Shown piece by piece: positions 1 through 8,900 of a DNA stretch of 15,515 nucleotides. Made by a program: the position numbers and the translations under genes. The notes under the pieces were generated by a model that saw only the letters and a program-made list of their open reading frames with translations, did not search any database and was not told the DNA's origin. This DNA comes from Prevotella sp. Lineage in GTDB: Bacteria; Bacteroidota; Bacteroidia; Bacteroidales; Bacteroidaceae. Position 1 is the first letter of the stretch. The number at the start of each line of letters is the position of its first letter. The stretch is taken from NCBI GenBank assembly GCA_017442765.1, contig JAFRZC010000030.1, positions 1-15,515 on the forward strand. Direction: 5' to 3'.

Positions 1-2
1 GC

Positions 3-1322
3 ACCAACGCGATGCTTACGGAAGAGGGCTTTATCAATCTGGGCAGGATCGACAGCCGCATCCTTGACGCGGAGGGGAAGACCGCCTACTATCGCGCGGC
101 AGGCAACCTTTACAATGTGCTGTCCGACGCGATGAGCAATCAGACCGACCGGACACACTACCGAAACCTTGGCATGGCCTGTCAGGACACGCTGATACAG
201 CTGCTCCCGCCCGACGACAGCTACTCGCTGCAGCTGCGCCTCGACCGTCAGCTGAAGGCCAAGAACTCAAAGGAGGCATGCCGGCTGAGCGACATCTGGA
301 AGAACATCGTGGTTCCCGGCAGCCACGACGAAGCCGTGATGGCCTTCTACCGGTTCGAGGCCTACAACCAGGCGGGTGATGAGCGCGAGGCCCTGCGCAG
401 CATCATCCGCTCGGCCATCTGCGACGTGGAGACGGCCACCTACGACGAAACGGCCATCATCTATCTGAGCCGCATCCTCCGCGACAGGGGCGACACCGAC
501 CGCGCACAGGTCTATATGCACTACGCCTTCGACGCGGCCACCACGTTCGGCGCACAGATGAAGAACTGGATGACGATGGACCTGCAAAGCGTCAACGTGC
601 AGTATGAGCAGCAGTTGGAGGAGAGCAACAGAAAGATGCTCGTCGGTGCCATCGCCCTCGGCATGCTGACGATGACCTCGTTTTTCCTGCTCTACTTCCT
701 CTATCGGCAGCGCAACAAACTGCGCGACTCGAACCGACAGGTCAGTGCCATCAACAATGAACTGCAAAAGATTAACGAGAACCTCAGCATGCTGAACCGC
801 CAGAAGGACGAGGCGAACGCCCTGCTCAACGAGTCGAACATCATCAAGGAAGAGTATATCGGCATGTTCTTCGGGTTGTGCGTCTCCTATATTGAGCAGC
901 AGGAAAACTATCGGAAAAGCGTGAACAAGATGGTGAGGAACCATCAGTTCGACGAAGTCTTCCGCCTGACCAAGAGCAGCGACAGCAGCAACGAGACTTT
1001 CAGCGGGCTGTATGAGAAGTTCGATCAGGTGTTCCTCAGCCTCTTCCCGCAGTTCGTAGAGCAGTTCAACAGCCTGCTGCAAGAACCCTACAGGCTCGAA
1101 ACCAAGCCTTATCACCTGACCACCCCCCTGCGCATCTATGCCTTGATACGCCTCGGCATCAGCGACAGCACCAAAATCTCACGTTTCCTCAATCTGGCAA
1201 GCAGCACTGTCTATAACTATCGCGTGAGGCTGCGCAATGCCGCCATTGGCGACCGGAACGCATTTGAGGAGGCTGTAAAGCAGCTCGGAACCATCCGCGA
1301 TGTTGGCAGAATAAAGGAATAA
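3..1322 (+). CDS. DUF6377-type membrane-anchored transcriptional regulator, 5' end missing
   Basis: Probable PUL regulator of the Bacteroidota DUF6377 family. The reading frame is open to the left edge of the window, so the ATG at 12 is probably internal and the true start lies upstream. Counting from that Met, 436 residues are visible. The N-terminal 200 are helical and TPR-like, as expected for a periplasmic sensor part. Residues about 209-231 form one hydrophobic transmembrane segment ending in basic residues (LYRQRNK), followed by a predicted coiled coil (about 235-275, rich in N, L, E, K). The C-terminus holds a helix-turn-helix-like segment at about 375-412 (ALIRLGISDSTKISRFL, then SSTVYNYRVRLRNAA), which is the recognisable signature of the family. 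Neighbours are PUL genes on the same strand, 540 nt downstream, so control of that locus is a reasonable inference. The actual ligand and operator are not visible. Family assignment is from memory of the motif. Confidence 0.82.
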   Translation, partial: TNAMLTEEGFINLGRIDSRILDAEGKTAYYRAAGNLYNVLSDAMSNQTDRTHYRNLGMACQDTLIQLLPPDDSYSLQLRLDRQLKAKNSKEACRLSDIWKNIVVPGSHDEAVMAFYRFEAYNQAGDEREALRSIIRSAICDVETATYDETAIIYLSRILRDRGDTDRAQVYMHYAFDAATTFGAQMKNWMTMDLQSVNVQYEQQLEESNRKMLVGAIALGMLTMTSFFLLYFLYRQRNKLRDSNRQVSAINNELQKINENLSMLNRQKDEANALLNESNIIKEEYIGMFFGLCVSYIEQQENYRKSVNKMVRNHQFDEVFRLTKSSDSSNETFSGLYEKFDQVFLSLFPQFVEQFNSLLQEPYRLETKPYHLTTPLRIYALIRLGISDSTKISRFLNLASSTVYNYRVRLRNAAIGDRNAFEEAVKQLGTIRDVGRIKE

Positions 1323-1359
1323 AACACTTTCGTTTCCTACAAAACCGCTACTTTTTTAT

Positions 1360-1397
1360 CGTTCTCATTATTTTTTATCAATCTGATAATGAGAATG
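1360..1397 (+). terminator. Possible terminator hairpin after the regulator
   Basis: The arms 1360-1371 and 1386-1397 pair over 12 bp with one G-U pair around a 14-nt T-rich loop, 38 nt after the regulator's stop codon. A run of T is found in the loop but not as a clean tract after the right arm, so this is a weak intrinsic terminator or an operator-like inverted repeat. A second short stem (1397-1403 with 1419-1425) follows directly. Confidence 0.35.
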
Positions 1398-1448
1398 TTA
1401 TTTACAAACTATTTCTAAAAATAACTACCATTTTCCTGTGTCTGCTTT

Positions 1449-1476
1449 TTTGTGCACTTATCTTTCCGTAAATTTG
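1449..1476 (+). promoter_or_regulatory. Possible Bacteroidota promoter, short spacer
   Basis: TAAATTTG at 1469-1476 fits the Bacteroidota -7 element TAnnTTTG. A TTTG lies at 1449-1452, but the spacer is only 16 nt where 19-21 is usual. If active it would start transcription near 1483 and make either a long leader for the mannosidase gene or a separate small RNA. Weaker than the promoter at 1807-1838. Confidence 0.4.
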
Positions 1477-1767
1477 CATCGTTTTTAAGAGCTAAGGCTC
1501 ATACTCGCTTCAACAAAAACAAAAAGGTTTTAGTTTCAAATCCGTGTGAACGGATGTCCGGACTCGTGAGAGTAGGCTTTCTTTAGGTGAAAAGATTGTT
1601 GTAAGGAATATCGTTTCAATAGGTGGCGTGCAGGAATGGATTTGTTTTCGTTGGTTTCAGAAAAGATGACGGAGTCTGTTCCTGCGCGTTTTGTTCTGTA
1701 GAGGGGGCAGGGCAAAAAGTTGAGACACAATTTGAGAACAAATGATTTTACGACACAGTTCGTGGAT
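1477..1767. other. Intergenic stretch without a recognised gene; possible structured RNA or small ORF
   Basis: I recognise no gene here. Visible features are a 10-bp stem with one G-U pair between 1627-1636 and 1679-1688, enclosing 42 nt, and a short hairpin at 1540-1555 (ATCCG with CGGAT). A 21-codon + strand ORF runs from ATG 1636 to TAG 1701, preceded at 9 nt by an AGGTGG that resembles a Shine-Dalgarno. A 64-codon minus-strand ORF (1536-1730) covers the same interval with no supporting signal. The stretch could be a small RNA, a long leader, or decayed sequence. Confidence 0.3.
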
Positions 1768-1783
1768 TTATTTATATAAATAA
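1768..1783. repeat. 16-bp perfect AT palindrome upstream of the mannosidase promoter
   Basis: TTATTTATATAAATAA is its own reverse complement. It ends 23 nt before the -33 element of the promoter at 1807-1838, where an activator or repressor dimer could bind. AT-only palindromes also arise by chance in AT-rich spacers, so an operator role is only a suggestion. Confidence 0.35.
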
Positions 1784-1806
1784 GAAGTCTGCTTTTAATT
1801 AAAAAA

Positions 1807-1838
1807 TTTGGAACAGCGGAATATTATGCTTAATTTTG
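1807..1838 (+). promoter_or_regulatory. Bacteroidota-type promoter of the PUL operon
   Basis: TTTG at 1807-1810, a 20-nt spacer, and TAATTTTG at 1831-1838 match the known Bacteroidota sigma consensus TTTG-N19-21-TAnnTTTG exactly. Transcription would begin around 1845, giving a leader of about 17 nt before the ATG at 1862. No comparable promoter was found before the three following genes, so this one may serve the whole run from the mannosidase to SusD. Confidence 0.75.
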
Positions 1839-1861
1839 CACACGTTATTAGACTTTTGACC

Positions 1862-4800
1862 ATGAAGTTGCGTTTTACCTCGTTTACGGCAGTCGTGCTG
1901 GCACTGCTTGTCTGTCCTGTCTTGTCCTTTGGGCAGGCAGACAGGAAAACGTTGTTTTTTATTTCCAATACCCATCTCGACACGCAGTGGAACTGGGATG
2001 TGCGCACCACCATCAACGAATATATCAAGAATACCATGCGGCAGAATTTTGCGCTGCTCGACAAATATCCCAACTTCCAGCTGAACTACGAGGGTGCCAT
2101 CAAGTACATGTGGATGAAGGAGTATTATCCTTCCGACTTCGAGCGGCTGAAAACCTACATCAAGGGTGGCCGCTGGCATGTGTCGGGCTGCGCCGTCGAT
2201 GCCAACGACGTGATGGTGTCGTCGGCAGAGTCGATTATGCGCAACTGGCTCTACGCCACACAGTTCTATCGGCAGGAGTTCGGTGTCAGGGGCGGCTACG
2301 ACATCATGCTGCCCGACTGCTTCGGCTTCAGCTATGCCCTGCCCTCGCTCGCCAGACATTGCGGTTTCAAGGGTTTCCACACCGCCAAGTTGGGATGGGG
2401 GAGCAAAGGCTACGACGAACTGCCGCCCTTCGGCATCTGGCAGGGAGTTGACGGCTCGCAGATCTATGCCATCTACAAGCCCCGTGCCTATGACTCTTAT
2501 AGGCAATACAACAAGGACATGGCCAACGACGGAGAGACAGAGGATTTAATTGACGAGAATTATTCCCGATATGGTGTGGCGGCGGAGATTCGCTATGTGG
2601 GGCCAAGTGGCGACCGCGGGGGCGGAATGCATGACGACCCCAACACGGAGGGGCACAATACGCCCTACTGGCTCAACTACAGCGTGGAGAGCGAGGGACC
2701 CGTCAGCGTGAGGCTGGCTTCGCCTGACGAGATTTTTGACTATCTCGACACGTATAGGAATGAGAAATACCACGTGAAGGACGGCGAGCTGCCCATGCGC
2801 ACACATGGCGTCGGTGCCTACACCTCGCGCACGATGCTCAAGCAGTGGAACCGCCGCAACGAGCTGCTGGCCGACGCGGCGGAGAAGTCGGCAACGCTGG
2901 CGCAGTGGCTCGGTGTGCAGGCTTATCCGCAGGCCACGCTAGGCGATGCCTGGGTGCGCAACATCTGGCAGGCTCATCACGATGGGATCACCGGCACGAG
3001 CATCCCTAACGCCTACCTGTTCTCGATGAACGACTACGTGCTGGCCAACAAAACCTTTGCCAATGTGCTCACCACCTCGGCAGGCAACATCATTAAGGAG
3101 ATGGACACGCAGACGGAGGGGATGCCGGTCGTGGTGTATAATCCACTGTCGTTCCGTCGTACCGATGTCGTGGAGGCGGCCCTCACGCTGCCTTCACGTC
3201 CGAGGGGTATCCGGGTGTTCGACAAAGACGGCTCGGAGGTGCTGTCGCAGATTTGCGGCTACAATGCGCAGACGGGCGAGCTCAGCTTCATCTTTGCAGC
3301 CACCGTACCATCGTTGGGCTATGCGGTCTATGATGTACGTCTGGGTGAGCCCTCGCAGCTTACAACCGGCCTTGTGGCCGACAGCGAGAAGCGGCAGCTC
3401 TCGAACGGGAGATACCGCATAGGCCTTTCGACAAAAGGCGACCTCACGGCCTTGACCGACCTTGAGAGCAACCGGACTCTCCTGCGCACATCGCAGCTGC
3501 AGATAATCTACGACCATGAGGACACGTGGCCATCGTGGGAGATTTCCTATACCGACGTTCAGCGTCCGGCAACGGCTGTCGATGAGAATGCCACCATAGA
3601 ACTGGCTGAGGACGGGCCGCTCCGCAAAAGTTTTCGCGTCTATCGGGAGAAGGCGGGCTCGCAGTTTGTACAGTATATCCGTCTGAATGCCCTGAGCAAC
3701 CGTTTCGACATCGTGACCGAGGCCGACTGGCAGACACACGAGCGGATGCTCAAGGCCAACTTCATGTTTAACTACAACAGCCCCAATGCCACCTACGACA
3801 TCTCGCTCGGCACCATCGAGCGCGGCAACCGCAGCTCAGAGGAATACGAGGTGCAGGGGCACCAGTGGGCCGACATGTCGAACCCGTCGGGAGAGTATGG
3901 CGTGTCCATCCTCAACGACAGCAAATACGGCTGGGACAAGCCCGGCAATACGTCGCTTCGCCTGACCCTCATCCATACCCCCTCGACAGGCGACAGCTAT
4001 ACCTATCAGGGCGAGCAAGACCTTGGCGCCAACCTCTTCACCTATTCGATTCTCCCCCATCAGGGACGCTGGAGCGAGCTGACGCAGCGCGAAGCCTCTA
4101 TGCTCAACCAGCCGTTGGTAGCCTTTGCCGCCACCAAGCACGACGGAGCACTGGGCAAAGAAGTCAACTTCCTCTCGCTCAGCACCGACCAGATAGCGGT
4201 GAAGGCGCTGAAGAAAGCCGAGCAAACGGACGAGATGATAGTGCGTGTCTATGAGTGGGTAGGAGAAAACCACGACAATGTGACCTTGACTTTCCCTGCG
4301 ACAATCGTCTCTGCCCGTGAGGTGAGCGGACTGGAAGATCCTGTCGGCAGCGCCAGCTTCAGTGGCAATCAGCTTACGTTCAACATCGGCAGGTATCAGC
4401 CCAAGACCTTCGCCGTTACACTGGAACCCTCATCTCTCATCCCTCTTCCCTCATCCAATATGCCCTCATCCAATATGCCCTCATCCAATACGCCCCTTGA
4501 CCTCCCCTACAATGCTGACGTGATGAGCTACGACACGAAGCGCGGCGATGCCCGCAACGTCGCATACGCCTATCCCGCAGAGCTGGTGCCCGACGAGGTG
4601 CTGTCAGACGGCATCGCGTTTACGATGGGCGACCGCAGCGACGGGGCGGAGAATGCCGTGCGCTGCGCCAGTCAGACTATTTCCCTGCCCGCAAATGCCA
4701 AGAAACTCTATCTGCTCGCGGCATCCACTAACACCACAGGCAGTGTGGGCGAGTTCAAAATCGGCAATGAGACCTATCTGCTCGACGTGCCCTACTATGG

Positions 4801-5884
4801 CGGCACGCTCGGACAGCTCGACTCGCCCTACAATGCCGGCACCCGCTATCGCAAGCAAGACGTGGCCCTCACGGCCACACACAGCCATGTCGTCAACAGT
4901 AGCGAAAACGCTCCCTATAATTTCCTCTACATGTATCGGTTTGTCCTTGCCGTGCCCGAAGGAGCTACCGAACTGCGGCTGCCCTCCGACAACACCCTCT
5001 ATCTCTTTGCGGCCACACTCTCCGACAATCAAGCCGACGACACTTCCCTCATCTCTCATCCTTCATCCCTCATCCCCTGCTATATCGACTATCGCGAGCT
5101 GGGGGGCAGGCAGGACGCAGAGACGTGCGGACAGCTCCACACCCCCAAGACCATTGTGGCCAGCCATAACATCAATTCCAACGAGACGGCTCGCATGGCT
5201 GGTGACATGAACGAGCTGACCAAGTGGTGCGTGTCAGGCAATCAGAGCAAGACTCCTTACCTCGAGTACCGGTTCAGCGAACCCGTTGAGATATGTCAGT
5301 GGATGGTGCTCAATGCCGGATGCGAGAGCAGCAACTACATCACCAAATCGTTTAAGCTGCAGCGTCGGGAAGGCACTCAGTGGATCGACGTGGATATTGT
5401 GGAAGACAACACGGCCAACAAACTGGTGCGGGGTGTCACACCCTTCACCGCCGACCGCGTGCGCCTGCAAATTCTTCAGGGCGAACAGGAAAGCTATACT
5501 ACCCGTATCTACGAGTTTGCCGTCTATGGCAAACCTGACACACCCACCGGCATATTGGATGAGGGAAGAGGGATGAGGGATGAGGGCATATTGGATGAGG
5601 GAAGCCAGACCATAACCCTCATGGGCAACTATCCCAACCCATGCTCAGACAAGACAACAATACGTTGTAGCGTACCATCAGGTGTCGGTCACCTCACCCT
5701 CCACGTGCTCACACAGGACGGGCGACAGGTGGTCCGGCAGGAATACCCCGCCACGGGCGGTGTGCAGGACCTCAGTTTCCTGCCCACGCTCCCCGATGGT
5801 GTCTATCTCTACTTGCTGACGGGCAGTCAGCAAGGCCGGACTTTGCGTTCGGAAGCAAAAAAACTTATTATCAATCAATTTTAA
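1862..5884 (+). CDS. Secreted GH38 alpha-mannosidase with T9SS C-terminal sorting domain
   Basis: Retaining alpha-mannosidase of glycoside hydrolase family 38, 1340 residues from the ATG at 1862. That start is chosen because a typical signal peptide follows (MKLRFTSFTAVVLALLVCPV, ending near FGQA). An in-frame TTG at 1808 would put the start inside the promoter. The catalytic part shows HLDTQW (His38, Asp40), LPDCFGFS (Asp152, expected nucleophile) and AHHDGITGT (His372-His373-Asp374). By comparison with Golgi mannosidase II, His38, Asp40, Asp152 and His373 should bind zinc. GH38 C-terminal beta domains follow, with YGVSILNDSKYGWD near 679 and LPHQGRW near 730. Residues about 880-1055 are an unassigned beta-sandwich, and about 1070-1225 resemble an F5/8 type C (discoidin) module. 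The last 90 residues (YPNP at 1257-1260, ending in KKLIIN) match the type A T9SS sorting domain. Low-complexity linkers lie at about 860-876, 1061-1074 and 1231-1248. The next gene starts 20 nt downstream, probably in the same operon. Confidence 0.93.
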   Translation: MKLRFTSFTAVVLALLVCPVLSFGQADRKTLFFISNTHLDTQWNWDVRTTINEYIKNTMRQNFALLDKYPNFQLNYEGAIKYMWMKEYYPSDFERLKTYIKGGRWHVSGCAVDANDVMVSSAESIMRNWLYATQFYRQEFGVRGGYDIMLPDCFGFSYALPSLARHCGFKGFHTAKLGWGSKGYDELPPFGIWQGVDGSQIYAIYKPRAYDSYRQYNKDMANDGETEDLIDENYSRYGVAAEIRYVGPSGDRGGGMHDDPNTEGHNTPYWLNYSVESEGPVSVRLASPDEIFDYLDTYRNEKYHVKDGELPMRTHGVGAYTSRTMLKQWNRRNELLADAAEKSATLAQWLGVQAYPQATLGDAWVRNIWQAHHDGITGTSIPNAYLFSMNDYVLANKTFANVLTTSAGNIIKEMDTQTEGMPVVVYNPLSFRRTDVVEAALTLPSRPRGIRVFDKDGSEVLSQICGYNAQTGELSFIFAATVPSLGYAVYDVRLGEPSQLTTGLVADSEKRQLSNGRYRIGLSTKGDLTALTDLESNRTLLRTSQLQIIYDHEDTWPSWEISYTDVQRPATAVDENATIELAEDGPLRKSFRVYREKAGSQFVQYIRLNALSNRFDIVTEADWQTHERMLKANFMFNYNSPNATYDISLGTIERGNRSSEEYEVQGHQWADMSNPSGEYGVSILNDSKYGWDKPGNTSLRLTLIHTPSTGDSYTYQGEQDLGANLFTYSILPHQGRWSELTQREASMLNQPLVAFAATKHDGALGKEVNFLSLSTDQIAVKALKKAEQTDEMIVRVYEWVGENHDNVTLTFPATIVSAREVSGLEDPVGSASFSGNQLTFNIGRYQPKTFAVTLEPSSLIPLPSSNMPSSNMPSSNTPLDLPYNADVMSYDTKRGDARNVAYAYPAELVPDEVLSDGIAFTMGDRSDGAENAVRCASQTISLPANAKKLYLLAASTNTTGSVGEFKIGNETYLLDVPYYGGTLGQLDSPYNAGTRYRKQDVALTATHSHVVNSSENAPYNFLYMYRFVLAVPEGATELRLPSDNTLYLFAATLSDNQADDTSLISHPSSLIPCYIDYRELGGRQDAETCGQLHTPKTIVASHNINSNETARMAGDMNELTKWCVSGNQSKTPYLEYRFSEPVEICQWMVLNAGCESSNYITKSFKLQRREGTQWIDVDIVEDNTANKLVRGVTPFTADRVRLQILQGEQESYTTRIYEFAVYGKPDTPTGILDEGRGMRDEGILDEGSQTITLMGNYPNPCSDKTTIRCSVPSGVGHLTLHVLTQDGRQVVRQEYPATGGVQDLSFLPTLPDGVYLYLLTGSQQGRTLRSEAKKLIINQF
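4427..4495 (+). repeat. CCCTCATCC-type low-complexity repeat, linker 1 of the mannosidase
   Basis: Tandem units of CCCTCATCCAATATG occur three times (the last diverging to AATACG), preceded by CTCATCTCTCATCCCTCTT. They encode the linker SSNMPSSNMPSSNTP after the GH38 C-terminal domains. Positions 4445-4471 are an exact 27-nt reverse complement of 5578-5604 in the same gene. Confidence 0.85.
5044..5081 (+). repeat. CCCTCATCC-type low-complexity repeat, linker 2 of the mannosidase
   Basis: TTCCCTCATCTCTCATCC and further CATCCCTCATCCCC units encode SLISHPSSLIP between the unassigned beta-sandwich and the discoidin-like module. Same orientation and composition as the repeat at 4427-4495, but without the AATATG unit. 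Confidence 0.75.
5551..5604 (-). repeat. Inverted copy of the CCCTCATCC repeat, linker 3 of the mannosidase
   Basis: Read on the + strand this is CATATTGGATGAGGGAAGAG, followed by GGGATGAGGGATGAGGG and a second CATATTGGATGAGGGAAG. It encodes GILDEGRGMRDEGILDEGS between the discoidin-like module and the T9SS domain. Positions 5551-5572 are an exact reverse complement of 4441-4462, and 5578-5604 of 4445-4471. The same element therefore lies here in the opposite orientation and is read in a different frame. Confidence 0.85.
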
Positions 5885-5904
5885 TCATTTAATCTTTCAA
5901 AATC

Positions 5905-8900
5905 ATGTGTAAATCATTACTTCGACTGAAAAAGTCATTCGTATTTGCTTTTGCATTGATGGTTTCGCTCGGCGCATCTGCACAGACGCAGATTACCAAC
6001 GAGGCCGGTCTCCGTGCAATGGCAAGCAATTTGGCAGGGAACTACGTTCTTGCGAACGACATCACCCTGACGAGTGAATGGGCACCCGTAGGCAACAGCG
6101 GAGCTCCTTTCACGGGTACACTCAACGGTAACGGCCATGTTATTAAGGGTCTTTCCTTTAATAATGCCGAGGCAGACTTCGTCGGATTGTTCGGTGTTGC
6201 CTCTGGTGCGACGATTCAGAACCTGCGCGTATCCGGTGCCGACGTTATCGGCCGGAACCACGTAGGTATTGTTGCCGGACGTGCAACTGCCGGAACCACC
6301 ATTACGGGCACATTCACCTCCGGCTATGTAAACGGTGGCGACCATGTCGGCGGTATAGCTGGCGACGCAGGCGAGGACAACTCGTCTTCCACTATCGCCA
6401 ATTGCATGTCAACGGTGTATGTCTATAGCCGTTACTACCAAGGCGGTGGTATTGTCGGATGGGCTCGTGGTACCAACCTCTTAGAGAACAACATCTTCCT
6501 CGGCACAGCCTATGTGGGCGCGTGGGGTGGCTGCGGCGGTATCGTCGGTTTCTATGAGAACGGTACAACCACACTGAACGGTAACATCTGTGCAGCCATA
6601 TCGCTCACGGGAAACATTGGCGAAGCCCCTGTCAACGGCGGTAACCGCTACACGCTGGGCATCGCAGGCGGACCGCTCAACGACCAGTCGATACTGATAG
6701 CCACAGACAACTATACCTCGGAGAACACCGTTGTCTATAACCGCGAAGGGGCGGAAATCGACATGAGTGTCTATGACGAGGACCATCATGGTGTCATCGT
6801 CACCGACGCAGAGCTTAAGACCCCCGCCACCTATACCACCATCGGCTTCGGTTCGGCCTGGAGTCTTGCCAGTGGCCGCTACCCGGTATTGGCCGGCATG
6901 GCAGTGCCTTTCGACGGCGACTACATTCATACCGATGTCTTCCCCGATTTCTTCCTGGGCACAAAGTTCGACACCAAGGCCGTCTCCCCATTAGGCCGCA
7001 CGGTGACCATCACGTCGAGCAACCAGAATGTCGTCAAGGTTGACGGAACTACCCTCGAGGGTCTTGCTGCCGGTACGGCAACGATAACCCTGTCAACCAC
7101 TGGCGATGCCTACATTGCCGGTTACACCATCACGAAGCAAATCACCGTGACCAACATGGACACGAACATTGCCTCGGCAGCCGATCTCGTGAAAATGAGC
7201 CAGAACCCCAGCGGAGAGTTCAACATCACGGCCGACATCGACCTCGCCGGAGTAGAGTTTACTCCGCTGCCCGAGTTCAGCGGCATCCTGCACGGCAACG
7301 GCCACGTCATCCGCAACATGCATTACGAAAACACGAATCAGAACAATGTAGGTCTGTTCTCCTCTACCCGCAGCGCTATCATCGAGGATCTCGGTTTCGA
7401 GGATGCCTATCTCGTGGGTAGGCAGAATGTGGGTGCTGTGGCCGGACATGTCTATGGCGGTATCGTGCAGCGCGTCTATGTGTCCAACTCCTATATTCGC
7501 GGTTACGACCATATCGGTTCCATCGCCGGCGACATGAGTAACGACTTTGGCGAGCCGTCGCTCATCAGCAACTGTATCTCCGACTCGCGCATCTCCACAT
7601 GGCAGTATCAGACTGGCGGTCTGGTAGGCGTGGCCAATGGTGGAACGCTTGAGAACAGTCTGTTCAGCGGAACGCTTGAGAACGCGGGCAACACCTGTAA
7701 CTGCGGTCTTATCTCGCTGCTCGACTCCGACGGTGTAGCCACTACAATTCAGAATTGTATCTCGGCCGCCGCACACATCAATGGCGGAACAAATCCCCGA
7801 CTGATTAACTTGGCCGGACGTTCAATCACGCTGCTCAACAACTATGTGATAGCCTCTACGCTGTATGGCGGTGCCACGAAGCCCGATACGGGCGATGCCG
7901 ACAGTGCCGACGGACTGCTGATAGACGACAGCGAAGCCAAGACGCGCGATTTCTATGAGAATACGCTTGGCTGGGACTTCGACAACACATGGAAATTCTT
8001 CGACGGTGCCGAGGGACAGATGTATCCCGTGCTGAAGTGGATGAAAGCCCCGCTGAAGGTTCGCTTCTTCGACTTCAACACCGACCCGCTCGTCTATACC
8101 ACTGGCGAGGCCGACTACAAGGATGTCAGCACCATTCACGGCTCATGGGGTCAGGAATTCTCCCTTAACATCACCGAGGGTGCAAACCTTGTTGACTACG
8201 ACGAGTCGAGCCAGCTCATCTGGTGCAGCGACCCGGAGACATTCGCTTATCTTGGCTCGGGTACGGTTACCATCTCTGTGGGCATCGCCCCCTCATTGGC
8301 TAACTACTTCTCGGTTGTCGGCGACAACAGCTTCTCGTTTATTACCACCTCGCAGGATGAGCTGACCGAAATCAGAACAGCACAAGACTTCATCAATATC
8401 GGCAAGAACCCTGTAGGAAACTACATCCTGATGAACGACATCGACATGCAGGGCGTTGCCTTCGACGGTCTGTTCAACAGTGAGGGCTCGTTCAGCGGTG
8501 TGCTCGACGGCCAGGGTCACCGTGTCAAGAATGCCAAGGTTGAGATCAGCAGTGGCAACGACAAGGGTATCTTCGGTAAGACCAGCGGTGCCACCTTCCG
8601 CAACATCGCGTTCGAGAACTTCCAGGTGCTCTCCACCACAAGCGGAGCCAATCATGTGGGTCTGGTCGGTTCGGCCAACAGCACCACCTTCGAGAAGGTT
8701 GCCGTGACAGGTCAGGTTATTGCCCGCGACCACGTAGCCCTTCTTGCCGGCGACGCCAGCGGTGTGACGGTGAAAGACTGCTATGTATGGGGCGAAGTGA
8801 CGGCTTATTCTCAGGTCGGCGGCTTCTTCGGATGTACGCTTGAGGGCGCATGCAGTGTCGAGAACAGCTACTTCAACGGCGACCTGCAGGCTCAGACCCG

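Noticed and set aside
267..1115. 282-codon minus-strand reading frame
   Set aside because: Opposite the DUF6377 regulator, whose own motifs settle the coding strand.
1536..1730. 64-codon minus-strand ORF in the intergenic region
   Set aside because: No promoter, ribosome site or recognised domain. It overlaps a region better described as an unassigned leader or RNA candidate.
4427..4495. CRISPR-like array or phage attachment site
   Set aside because: Repeat units are 15 nt without unique spacers and lie inside a coding frame. This is a low-complexity linker.
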